64,000 bases of DNA from Hypoxylon rubiginosum. Its lineage: Eukaryota > Ascomycota > Sordariomycetes > Xylariales > Hypoxylaceae. Positions 12,442 to 24,900 of this stretch are shown piece after piece. How positions within the stretch are numbered: the stretch's first letter is position 1; each line of letters opens with the position of its first letter. Below the pieces are notes generated by a model. That model saw only the letters and a list, made by a program, of their open reading frames with translations, did not search any database and was not told the origin of the DNA. Position numbers and translations under genes: made by a program. The stretch lies in NCBI GenBank assembly GCA_902806565.1, contig CADCXA010000006.1, positions 2,356,001-2,420,000 on the forward strand, read 5' to 3'.

Positions 12442-15368
12442 TCACCTTCTGGCGAAGCAGCACATGATTCCGGTTCGGCCCAAGAACCAGCAGCAGCCGA
12501 TGAACCGGATCAGCGAGAGGACCGCAGTACAGATAAGCAGGAACTTGAAGAACTGCGCAGTCCTGTCCGACGTCGTACCCTACAAAGTCGCCCAAGTCAG
12601 TATATCATTCATCCATAAGAAAGCTGCCCCGGAGAAAGAATAAAACTTACCCCGATACCAAAAGTAGCGAGACTATCGCTAGTCACACCGACGATAAGAG
12701 CGCAGTTCGTAAACAACCACGTGATAACCAGCGAGGTTCTGAAAGACTTGTACGAATCCTCGAGGTCGACGCTCTCCACCTCCGGCTCCGGCTTGAAGGG
12801 AGTCAGGGCGCGCTTGACCGTCTGCTCGAACTGGCTGTCGATATCCTCCTGCGGCTTGTCGACCTCCTCGATGGCCGCCTCGCCCTTCTCGTCCTTCACG
12901 ACCTGCGCGGAAGGCAGGGCCTCGGCCTTGTCCGAGCCCTTGGTACCCCACGAGACGTCGTGCCAGTTGTTGAAGGCGTACACCATCAGGATGTTGATGT
13001 AGGTCGACATGAGGATCATGTAGGACGGGAAGGAGTGGAACATGTGCCACGGGTCCAGATACATGAACGACGCGATGTAGTACAGGCCGAACGTCGCCAG
13101 CAATGCCAGGATGATGATAGCAACTTCAGACTGGCCCGTAAACATCTCCTTGAGAGCATCGCCTGCGCTCTCGCCCGTGTTCAAATTCTCGGGCGAGAAG
13201 GCAGAAACGACGAGGTAACCAGAGAGGATGAGGATGTAGAGCTGGATGAAACCAAACACGCCGAAGGAAGTAATGTACTGCCACTTAGTACCCTTGGGAC
13301 GGTTACCGAGGGCCAAGACAAACTGGAGAATAAGGAAGGCAAGATACAGATACTGGAGGATGATGTTGATGATGGGAGTAGCTCTGTCGCCGAAGGGCCA
13401 CCCGTGACGTTCCTCAGAATTAGGTCCGGGAGCTGTAGGGGTTCCGACGAGATCCATAATAACCGTTGTTGTCAGGTAGTACGAGGCCAAACTGAACCAG
13501 GTGAACAAGACGTTTGCGATGTTGTAGAGAAGCTGGACGTGCAAGAAGAACATGCGAAGAATGTTGTGGCCACTCTTGTACATGCGGCCGAAATGCATCA
13601 GGGAATAGAGCGAGGCAGCGAACGAACCGTTGAGCCAACGTCGTCGCTGACTGATAAATTCGGGCGCGCCTTCGGGCACGTCAGTTTCGCCCTTGGCGGC
13701 TTTGATGTAAGTCAGATGCCACTTAGACCCCGCCTTAGCGACCAGCTCGAAACACAGGATACGATCCTCGGCTAAGAACATGTTCTTCTTGAAAATGTTC
13801 ATGCCTTCGATACCCTTCTTGCCAAGAATCTTGGAGAGGGTGTGGTCACCGTGGAAGTACTGCTCGAGCGGTCGGCCCATGATAGCTCTGAATCGGTAGG
13901 CAGAGAAGGCACCGGGCAACACGGACACGTAACCGAAAGAACTCTCGAGAGGTTTGTCTAGAATGTTGGAGATCTTGTACTCGAAGTTCTGGACAGCGAC
14001 CAAGGGGTTAAATAGCTTCTTGCCGCCCTTGCCCAACATGGCGTGAATTTCACCACAAGCTCCACCCAAATCTTTGTCGTTGTAGAAGCCTTCCCAGAGC
14101 GCGAGCAGCGACTTAGGTCCGGGCTTAGTACCGGCATCGAGGAGAATACATACTTCGGGGTTCAGGATTCGGCCGAAAGCATTGAATAGCCATCGATGAG
14201 AGTTGATCTTCTTGCTGTTCTTCTGCTTCAAACAGAAAATCATCTGGACCGGCGGCAGAGTCTGGGGACTGTCATCCGTTGGTCTAATGAGCTGCTGGTT
14301 TGCTGTGACCGATAATTGCGTGGTGTACTCGAAGATATGAGCGACGGTTTCTTTGCCGTTAACTTCCTTCTTCACGACACCATCTTGGAAGACACCGATA
14401 GTCGCCAAAACATCTAGAGTCTCTTTGTCTGCTTTCTCGATACCGTCGAAGACGAAGCAGACGACGATTTTCTGCCAGGCGGGACCACCCTTGTTCCAGA
14501 AAGTAGACTTCTTCAAGTTAACAATGTCGCGGATGTTTTGCATAACACCGTGGAGGGTTCGGGCAAAAAGTTGCTTGTCCTCGTTGTAGTAGGTGATGGC
14601 GATCAGAAGCTCCGTGTGTCTGTTATACATTCGAGGTCGCAGATCGTAGCCGTTCTTCAGGGTGAAGTCGTTGGGATCGCAAGTAGCAGCGGTGTATCGC
14701 ATGTTGAGGAATTCTCCGCTGCCGCTCTCGGTGTCTCTGTATTTAGTTTGCACGGCATTCTTGATAGCGCTAGGCACGGGGTAGTCGACGCTGAGAACGG
14801 AACCCTGGACGAGCTTCACCTTTCGGGTAGCGTAGCGCTTCAAACCGCCGGCACCACCACCTGGCTGCTGGCGACGTAGCCAACTCTCGTCGCTGTCGAC
14901 GGTGGAGGCGGGTCTTCCGTATCCGAAGCCAGTATCCTCAAGCTGAGGACCACCGTAGCCGCCCGGGTACTCGCTGCCATATTGAGGCGCGGGTGACTGG
15001 GTGACGGGAGGGGCGGTGGTAGCATATGATTCGGTTAGGGAGTAAGCCGAGACAGGGCGCACGGGAGGAGTGCCGGCGCCCAACCGATCTTGCTCGTAGT
15101 GAAGGCCGGGAGTCTGGCCTAGGAGATGGTTTCGCGATTCATCTTCGTCTTGATCTTGGGGAGGTAGATGATACTATAATTAATAACAAAGTTTAGAATT
15201 AGCTGTGTGACCCTGCAGATGGCACCTGCGTTTGGCACATGGCACATGGACATGAGCCCAACGTGGTGGTTAAGGTTGGTTAAGGTTAAGCTTTACCGTG
15301 CTGCCTGCAGGCATGTCTTGAAGTCTGTGGCCATCATACTCGTGGCCGTGGCCGCCGTTGTATGCCAT
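12442..15368 (-). CDS. Class III chitin synthase
   Basis: Three exons on the minus strand: 15368-15297 ([20 protein letters not shown]), 15173-12651 and 12579-12442, with introns of 123 and 71 nt in phase 0, encode 910 residues. The enzyme polymerises N-acetylglucosamine from UDP-GlcNAc into chitin at the plasma membrane. The catalytic domain carries [20 protein letters not shown], the nucleotide-sugar region around [33 protein letters not shown] and the QRRRWLNGS signature near residue 530. Several membrane helices follow. The last exon encodes a final helix and ends [12 protein letters not shown], as in Neurospora chs-1, the class III archetype. Nearly the whole sequence reads like that protein, so the class III assignment is firm. 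The separate 24-residue first exon is also typical. Class III enzymes contribute to hyphal tip growth. Confidence 0.96.
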
Positions 15369-18300
15369 CTTAACAGTTGGGCCAAACCAGCCGTTATCGA
15401 CGGTCGCAAAGGTAAATTAGCGAATGTGTCTCGTTGGTTGTATTTCGTGGCTCGTGGCTCGTGATGAGTTTAGCTGCTACTAGCAACTTCAGGGCAGTTG
15501 CGTCAGATCCTCAGGGGCCACGCGAGTATCAAGGTTTCCCCCCTCAGGAGAACAAAGACGTAAAAGCGAGTGCGGCCTGTTTGCAGGCGGGAGTGTAAAG
15601 CTGCAAGAATAGTAATGAAAGGGAAAAGAGCGTCGATCGATTTGATGAATCGATCACCCTATGCTCGATACTCGAAAAAAAAAATACGTGGAGGACTGGC
15701 GCGATGGGTTGAATAGGTTTTTCTTCCAAGGGGGAGAGATGAAGAAAGGGCAGAGGTTCGTATTTTTCTTTTTCAGGCTGGGACTGGGATCGGCACCTGG
15801 AAGCACCTCATATGGTCTTATGAGAGGTCACTGGCACCAGTTAAAAGGAGACATGCAGGAAAACGGAACGCTAGAGCTACGGCAACAAAACAAAAAGTAC
15901 TGCGAGTACCCACCTATTGCGAGCTGATACTGTACGAATATTGCACTAAGACCAGGGTGTCAATGTGGCTTAGCATCGAATATAGGCGACTCAACGACTC
16001 AGCCGTTGCATTACCGCGGTGCAGTGCGCTGGTGAAAGTACCTACTTCCATCCTCTAGCCATCCGTGTTATGAGCATTAGCGCTACTGCCAAGCTTGGCC
16101 AGGAGCGCTGTGGTTGGCTTAAACAGGCCTATTTTACCTGATTTCACCTGATTTCAACTGCCTAACAAGTGTTAGTCTTCATTCGTCGCCCGCTCCCGAA
16201 GACACGAATAACCACCTCTCATTCCCATACCACCTACGTCACCAATGATATGCATCTATGGAAATTCTCGTGATGCATTCTCTTGATGCATAATTTACGA
16301 CGTCACCCTCTTTTAGAGATCTCGTGAGATGTTTCGTTCAGAGATGAAAGACCTGCGGAAAAAGAAGTACATAATGAAAAAAAGGTCACCAGCCGTCCTT
16401 TGACTTGCAGGTCTCGGAAATGGATCCAAGCATTTGGGCTTCAGCCACAAAGCGAGCTGGCAAATAACATGGACCCTGACAAGGCGCAATGCATTCAACT
16501 CCCCATAATAAATAAAAAAATGCATGTACATGACAATGACCTGGAAGTTGTCAGCACCAGCACGATAGCCTACCTCCTGGTACCTAGCAGTCTAGGTATG
16601 TACCTAACTTAGCACTACAAGTCAGCACAGGGATGAAGGAGAAGGATGAGACGAAAGGTTCGCAAAAGCATCAACGCCAACATTCCATATTCATTGCCTT
16701 GCTACGATTACGATTTGAAGAGTTTGCAAAATCTTTCCTTTGCGATGGTGAATTCCGTCCTTTTTTGGAAGATGCGCCGATGCATTGGAGGCATTGAAGA
16801 TTCTCTAAATTTGTATATATAAAAACACGAGTCGATACGCCCATAGTATGCATAATACTGTGTTTTACTGTATTCATCAGGGGCTGGTTAGCAGCTTGTT
16901 CTTGGTGTTGGCGACCTCAGATCTTGTTAGCTTGAAACTAGTACCCATATTTTCCCCAGTACCTTACGTGTACGTATGTGTGTCTAATGAACTCTCTGCA
17001 AGATATATGTACCGCATAGTCGCGCGCGCCTCTTGCCGTCGTCTGTAAGTCTGATTTGTAAGTTCATCTGAAAATCTTAGACTTCCCCTATTCAAGCGAG
17101 TATTATACGAACTCTCAACATGTAAAACTTTGCCTATGCTGAAATGAATGGTAACAGTTTCTTGTCGCGTCTTTAGGACCTTGGACCCATAGGGGTCCGT
17201 TTAGATTAAAAATAGCAACAAAGGATAGGAGGCACTTGTGGGGATACCTAGTACCTAGGACAGCCTCATTGGATTAGGCGAATCTCCAAGTCTCCAAGTG
17301 GATACGGCGAATGAGGCGGTGCCAGATTCTAGTAACCATAATTCAGAATTCGATTCGTCGCTAATTCCGAGCATCTCTACTGCTCACATCAGCATCATGC
17401 CGCTTTTTTTACTTGCTCGCTACAGAATTACTGGGAATGCCATATAACCTGCAGGCTATACATTCGCTGTGTTCACCTCCAGTCCTAGCGACGTTGCATC
17501 TTATAGGAACAGTCCTAAGGGAAGACGAGTGTCACGATAGACCGCCTACGACTACGCCGAAGCACTAATAAGTACAGAATCTTTAATGGTTTTTAGAAAC
17601 AGACCAAGCCTCTTCTTAAGCGCGATGGATTGCATTCACGTTCCCTCGAATATTATCAAGACGTTCAGTTTAGCAAGAAATAATCAGTCGCTCATACTAA
17701 ACTCGTGAGTTCTAGCATTGACAAGCTTCGCGGTCGACCAACAACCAGCCTTACATGTTCAGCACCCTAAAGTAAGAAGACCCAACTATTAGGTACAGGC
17801 ATAGGCATAAGTCTCAGCGTTGCCAACCTCACCTCGCTTCTGTACCTGTCTACCTAGGTATCATATGCTCGAATCTACGAGCAAACTTATTCAGACAAAT
17901 AAGAATGGTCTAGTCCACGGGCATTTAACAAGTAAGAGTCAGGTGACTTCTGTTTTTCCTTCAGCATGCGATAGTTACCAGCTCCCAAATCTAAGGAGGA
18001 TCATGCAGGGGCAACGCCATCTAGTATCATCACATCCGCCTAGTATGTATATGCAAAGGAAACAGCGCAAGCATGTGATCCAACGACCTAGATCTATCAT
18101 GATATTAATACGCATGTTTCGATAGCGAGGGGAAACTCTTCCTATAAGTCGAAATATCGATGTTTTCTTTCGGTTAGCTTCAGTCTTCCCGCGAGACGAT
18201 GTTAGGGATCAAAGATGAAGCTTCGGAAGCAAACATTCCTAGCCATCCTAGGTACCTACCAACAAATCTCCCAGTCTAGCCATAAACTACATTTTATCTC

Positions 18301-19882
18301 TAGGCGATGAGGCTAGTCAGTTGTCAATTTTACCTTTCATCTTCGTTAGGTGTTTTCTCGCGGCAAAATCGGGGAACACCTCTTAGAAGACACTAGGGAA
18401 GTAGGGGCAACGATGATATCGGGTAGCAGCCGGTTAGACTGTTTGTCTACCGACCCAGCACACTGGCAACGTGACTCCATCCCGAACTCGAAGATCCAAT
18501 TCGACGAGATGGCAGCTGAGGGGAAGTCGGGTCATTTAAAGATATTGCTCGTACACCACTAGGCCCTGATTTAGTGTATTACCTACGTACATTTAATTGA
18601 GAGCAAGCCAATACATGTGGTCGGGGGATGGAATGAGTTAAAACAGACCTCATTGGATGTTGGTCCAAAACGCGTGCTGGCTTGTAGATCCAAAGGTCTG
18701 GCCCTACGAATTCACTATCAAGCCTAAGGGCGCGAGCAAGCTCGAAGGGACGACCTACCTGTAAGCTTTGAAGAGGTGAGATACTTTCTTCTCGTTAATA
18801 TAAAAATAAAAATATAATAAGATAAACATAGGAAAACAGAAATTCTTTATACATAAATTCCCGTCCCTTATTCTCGGGTACCTGACTGGTAGACTGACAG
18901 CCCTTTCTACCTACCGTATCGAGCTGAAGGATTATTTAGCAGCGACTAGCGAGCGAATGAGAAGTCGACTTTCTTCCCTACCGATCCAGTTTGTTTCGCC
19001 TAATCTGGCAATTCTGTTATTCTGTACGACACTTCCGTAGTACGTACCCGCAATTTTGGCCCATCTTCTAGCTCCTTGAGGGTGTTTCGCCCAGTCTATC
19101 CCTCATTAATGAAGCCGAACACACCTTGCCATTATGCTCCCATCCTTTTTTCCCCTTCCCCCCCTCTGCCTCCGCCTCTGCCCCTGCCCACCCATTCAAT
19201 TGCCTGCTATCGCCCACTTACCCACTCTCACTCCCGTTGGAGAGAGAGATCCATTCTCGTCGTTATTCTCTTCACCTAAACCTAACACCCTGACACCTAA
19301 CTTTTACAACCCTCTCTCCGTCACACTCCAACCACGCAGCAATTATCAAAGTATCACTCGCACAAGTTGCAATCGATACCCAGTGGACTGATTGTTTTTA
19401 GATGTTCTTTTCCATGGCAACTTAGGTTGCGATTATTTTAATTCAATTCTTTGAGCTAGTCTCTCCGTCACTCGTTTATCCAAATCAAACCAATCCAAGC
19501 CAAACCAAACCAAACCACCATCCGCCTTAACGCCCACGTTCACATCTTTCGCGCCCCTTTCTCCACGCTACTTCATCTCACGACGACTACGCCGAACTCT
19601 CTTATCACCTGATACCTGGAATTTTCAGTCTTAAGACACGGAAGATATTTTGGTGCATATTTAACGCTTTGGATTTCAATCGCCAATCGAGACATTTCTA
19701 GCGGCTAAACCGATCGGCATTGGGGTCGATCTCAGTTGCCAAGCCAAGCCCTTCACTATTAAGCATCATCTTTGTCGATCCCCTGAACGAGACGACAAAT
19801 TCGAAGACCCTTAAAAAAATCTAAGGTTCTAAATATCGGATACCCTCTTCACGTCGAGTTTTAAGTTCCATTCTGCAGGACG
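15369..19882. other. Long intergenic stretch, no gene recognised
   Basis: About 4.5 kb between the divergent chitin synthase and Opy2 genes. It should contain both promoters and 5' UTRs. The part at 19130-19870 is C/T-rich on the plus strand, common in fungal promoters upstream of strong start sites. TACCTAGGTA at 17851-17860 is one copy of a dispersed palindrome. All open frames are shorter than about 105 codons, with no motif I recognise and no convincing splice partners. Confidence 0.5.
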
Positions 19883-21281
19883 ATGGCAGGCATTCCTGGC
19901 TTCGTCGGCTTCTCCCTCGGTAAGTTCAGCCGCCCTGCACTTCCAAACTCTACCGCTAACATTTTACGAATTAGACGAGGACCTCTCTTCGTCATTCTCT
20001 AAGAGACAAAACGGCTGCTTCAAATGTGATAATACGCCGCCGACATGCCCTGATTGTGGCGAGGGTGAATCATGCCAGTTCACAATTCAGAAATGCAACT
20101 CGTGTCCAAGTGCTTTCTGTGCAAAGGATCCGACAGCTGCTACTACGACCGTCACGGCCAGCAATAAACCAAACGTCGGCGCCATAGTAGGGGGTGTAGT
20201 CGGAGGTCTAGCAGCTATCGCCATCATCACGTATCTGGTTTGGAGATTCTGCATTAAGAACAAGAGAGGACAGTACGAGCCGGAGCACTGGCAAGGAGAC
20301 CCCGAACACACCAAGGAAAGGATGGAGAACGATTTCGCTTCCCAACGATCGAAACGAGCATCAACGCACACCGTACACTCGATTGCGTCGACCGTCCTCA
20401 CCCGTGCTTCCAACATTATCCAGATCGCGTACATCCCCGGCGTCACGAACAGGGCCACACCTACGTCGCCCACACTACTAGTTCCCCCCGTCCCTCCAAT
20501 TCCTATCGCGCACTCGGACAGCGGCAGCAACTCGCCCTTCGACGAGCAGCATTTCTTCGTCCCCGGAGACCTCCGCGACTCGACGTACTCGGGCATATCC
20601 GGCTACAGCGACCGCACCTCCATGGCGCGGAGCTCGTACGCGCCGCGGTCCAGCGTCGCCTCCACGATCTACGGGAAGAACGCGATCGTGTCCCCGCTCC
20701 CGGCCCAGAAGGGCAACTTCCTCAAGCCGTCCATCATCAGCGTCAAGTCGCGCGCCCCCAGCAGCACCAGCGGCAGCTCGACGCCGCCCGTCCCCACCAT
20801 CGACTACGACAAGTACGACGACAAGCCGCCGCCGTCCCCGGCCTTCAGCATCGGCGCCACCTTCTTCAAGAACGCCAGCGCCGCCACCGCGACCGCCGTG
20901 CGCCCGCAGATGGTCCGCGTCGGCAGCGGCCCCAAGACCGTCGACGTCCGGTCCAGGTCGTCGCCCTCGTCCGGCACCGCTGTCGAAGAAGAAGATGAGG
21001 AGTCCGATAACCCCGAGCCCCTAGTGCGGCTACTCAACAACAGCCACAACAACAACAACTCGCGCAGGGGGGAGCGGGAGTCGAACGCGGTGACGATAAT
21101 CGACGACACGCCGATAGAAGGCCCGTTCGCCGACCCGCCCGTCAGACGCGGCCACCAGAGCAAGAGCTCCCTGAGCGCGGTAATCGGCGAGTCCGCGAGG
21201 CTCGCCGTGGAGAACCAGCGCAAGACGTCTGCGGAGCGGAACAATAGCCCGTTCGGCGACGAAAACGCCTTACGAGACTAA
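19883..21281 (+). CDS. OPY2: Opy2-like membrane anchor of the HOG/osmosensing pathway
   Basis: Two exons, 19883-19919 and 19975-21281 (intron 55 nt), encode 447 residues. A short N-terminal part is followed by a compact cysteine-rich domain (nine Cys between residues 27 and 61: CFKCDNTPPTCPDCG, CNSCPSAFC), then a Gly/Ala-rich single membrane helix (about 79-100, VGAIVGGVVGGLAAIAIITYLVW) with a basic RFCIKNKRG border, and a long polar cytoplasmic tail. Cys-rich head plus TM plus tail is the signature of Opy2, which anchors Ste50 and so the MAPKKK Ste11 to the membrane in yeast. The tail has short proline clusters (PPVPPIPI) and repeated SPFGDE/SPFDEQ-type motifs, possible docking sites (inference). 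The tail has strongly G/C-ending codons. No classical signal peptide is seen. Confidence 0.85.
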
Positions 21282-21856
21282 TCGGGGAGGGGGCTACAGC
21301 CCGACCGCGACGCGACCGCTGCGTAGTATCATGACGGGATATGGGAAACGTGCGTTCAAACTGGGGAAATTTACTCTTTGTCTATTTTAAAAACTCCCCC
21401 TATCTTCTAGTATTTACTTCCCTTTAGTCTGGACTTTTTTCCTTCCTTTTCTTCTTTCTAGGTATTTCATTGGTGCGACTTGAAGCAAATAACTGCGCTT
21501 AAGATTCTTTTTCATACCACCCGTTTTCCAACGGGACGAAGGTCGGGCTGGATCTTTTTTTACACGGGACGGCGTCTTGGCTTGGAGAGAGAAGAGATAC
21601 GATTGAACCGGGGAGAAAGTCCAGTTGCGCCACCTGGTAAGACTGGTTTTTTGTTGGCATTGCCTGTCTTTGCTGCTGAAGATGGTCCTGCTTGCTACCT
21701 ACCTTGCTATGTACTAGCAGCCCGCCACCCCTTTTCGACTCCTTAGATGGATGAGGTAGAGATGAAGAAAAACAATTTACGATGTGTTCTGACGCTCTCG
21801 CGCATCGGCAATTTACAATCAGTTCACTTGGTCCTCGTATATCGTGAGAGTTGTGA

Positions 21857-21900
21857 TAAGACTGTCACGGCTACTAAGCTTAGTAGCCGTGATAGTCTTA
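21857..21900. repeat. 44-bp near-perfect palindrome
   Basis: Two 22-bp arms meet at AAGCTT with no spacer. The left arm begins TAAGACTGTCACGGCTAC and the right arm is its reverse complement apart from one C/T difference at 21892 (GATAG instead of GACAG). It could form a long hairpin or cruciform. It may be a tiny inverted-repeat element or a regulatory site. No coding function. Confidence 0.85.
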
Positions 21901-24900
21901 ACTCCATATAGATTACCTATAGCAAGTATATCACATAGACTACTCGAGATCCCTCAATATCATTGGCAGTTTAACTAGCCCCTACTTCCTGAATAGTGAA
22001 GTCGGTACGTAAACGGACACCGAGAAATGCCTAGAGTAACACAGATTTATACCCCAATATAAGCTTACACTACCTAAGTATCGGTGTTCAACCTATCATT
22101 TAGATTCTAACCATGCCTGCCTATCTACCGTATAAGCCTCAAGTCTTTCGGCAAGCTCGTTGTGTGGCACACAGGCGGCTCGCTTGATAGGTTTACGGGT
22201 TCGTTTAACTTTACTTGCCTACCTCCTCATATAAGCTTACGTTGTGTACCTGACCTACCTAGCCTACCTACGCACTCACATGTCCGCCATTACGGGCCTG
22301 CAATGTCAGCGCATGCTCTCTCTCGCCATCCTGCCGATCATCGAGTCCGAGTGGCCTTGGGATACACGGACAGCCTACCTGTAGACGAGGACAAGGCTCG
22401 CACCGCAGACTCGTCCTGCCCGCTGCACCTATCCGTCGTCCGGTTGAGAAAAGGGCGTTCGGTGTGCCTAGCAGGTAAACGTGTAAGCGAATTCGTGGTA
22501 ACGTAGTAGTGGTAGATATTTCAACATCGTGCGGCTCTAGGTAGATGAAGAACAAAATAGCAACAGCAAGTAGAGATATAGCGTAGCCCGTAAGTTTATA
22601 TCTCAGGTTGGTAGCCATGAAGTAAACGTATGAAATTGTCCTTTGTATGATTTTCATTTCATTCCGCCCTTGTACATTACCTGGACATATTGGTGCCTGG
22701 GTGTGTAGATAGGTACTTAACGTATAGTATGGGCTTGCTTGAGCCTCATCATCTCCGTTAGGTATGCTTGGCTTATACGTAGGTACGGGAAAGGGTGTGG
22801 GATCATACCTGAACTTCGTGTACGACACCCACCTTAGCGTAAGTAGATAATTATAAGCCAGAAGTAACCGTCATGTGGGCACGTACTCGCATACATAGTT
22901 CCACTACATCGAGGCGCATGCTCTTCTCGCGTCGTATCAGCAGTACGGCACTTGTGCACATGATATTTACGCACACTATCGCGTACGAGAAGCAGCGGAA
23001 CCAGCTCCTGTGATACACTGATTAGCATACCCAAGGTAGGCACTTTACCAGATTATCAAACCAGCTCGTTAAACCAGTTCATATTTACCTCTTATCTTGT
23101 CGCCCCTCGATTCGGCAGTCCCCGAACGCTGTGTCACACACAAAGGATGAAGAAGACAGTGTAACAGGCTTGGCTGCGTATACCTACGCCCTACACGAGT
23201 GTGCTAGGTAACTTGCCGCTACCTGCCTGCCCCGAGCTGCCGTAGGTCCTTCTTGGCATCTGCCGGTACCCGGGGTCGCTCATCACGGCTATACTTACCT
23301 ACCTCTCCTATCCACATATCTTTCTACCTACCTACCTATCCGACGATGATATGGAAGCGCGCGAGTCGGTATATATCGGCACCTACCCAACATCCGACAC
23401 ACGAGCGGCCTTTAGGTACCAGAGAGGCCTTTTTCGCCTCCGCTTCTCGGTCCCCCCGCTATGCAGGCTGCCGCGCCGGTCTGCGTCAACCGGGACTTAA
23501 AAGAGGACTGCCTGCCTGCCTGCCTCGACCCCCTTTTTTAGATATACACCGAGCCGTATACCGATACGCACGTAAGGGAATACCTAAGGCTACGACACAG
23601 ATTCGGGCCGAGCCGAGACAGGCAGGCAAGTCATGTGAACACCGGTCCTGCGGTGGAAGGAGGAACGTTGGTGTGAGGCGAGGTGGGTCGAGGCGTACCT
23701 GTCAATAGTAGGAGCTACCTTAGTGGTAAGTATGCGAAGAGATTCGCGTATGCGCCGATCGGCACCCTGGCGGCAGTTTGTATCGAAGATAGATAGACAG
23801 AAGTGAGGCTGCCTTGGTATGCAGAGGTGAAATACGTGTTACCTAGGAGGTAGGTAGGCACCTAGGCAGATTTGTACTCGCATTATCTACATAAACCCAA
23901 AGGCAAATATAGGTACAGATGCTATAAACGAGGAAGAAAGGCGGGCACGACGCGTTCCGCGATGGATGAAGACAACGAGATCTCTATTCAATGTGAGCAA
24001 CGGAGCGTATGAAGTTCAAGCTCTTAGATGTATTAGCTTGCCTAGCGAGCCCAGGCGTCTCTTTTGGCTCTTGGAACGTTGGAGTAACTGTGAGTAACAA
24101 CTAGGTACGGAATGAGGTATAGATTTATTGATAACTTCATCAGCCTCAACTACACTCTGGAGTAGGCTTCGCTATTTACCTGTTAGATCCGTAGAATACG
24201 GCTCTAGAGCAGAATATAAAACCACATGATTGCAGAAAGGACAACCACTTTGCCTAAACATACAAATAGAAAGTAGCAGTAATGAAATATAAAGGGGAAG
24301 GCGAAGAGATATCCCGCGAAGCCTTACAATTAGATACCTACCTGATATCAACAGGCCACTATCATCACCTGAGACAACCACCGACGTTACAACAAGACAC
24401 CATTGATTACAAAGCTTGGGAGTCGCCAGAAACGAGTAAGGTAGGCAACAAGGGCCAAACCCTACACCTGTCGTCGACCGACGCACTCCGCAATTCTAGA
24501 GAAAAAAAATCGGATGTCGTCAAAATGGGTGTTGACTCCGCATATCGCTATACCGGCCGCCGTGCGGCGGACTGACAGCCTCTATCAAGGTACCGAGCAC
24601 TGCAGTAAGCGTAGCCTGACTACCTTACCTGCACCTAAGTGCCCATATAAAGTGCAGACTCGACGGCCTGTTGAGGGGGAGGGATGGCGGCAGAGGGAGA
24701 GTCGAGAAGAGTCCACCACTTCTGCAAGGTGACGTACGCACCTCCCACCCACTTCTGCAACATGGGATGTTCCGAGATCAGATCATAAGCAGGAAAAAAT
24801 TGGAGTGGGAAGTTTTGGCCGCTTAGGGTTGACAGCTTCCAAGGAGATACGGTCTTCGTATCCTTATGAATATAATCCGCGCTACCTTACCGTCCTTACG

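Noticed and set aside
12960..13775. 271-codon plus-strand frame
   Set aside because: Antisense to the catalytic region of the chitin synthase; the synthase frame is the conserved one.
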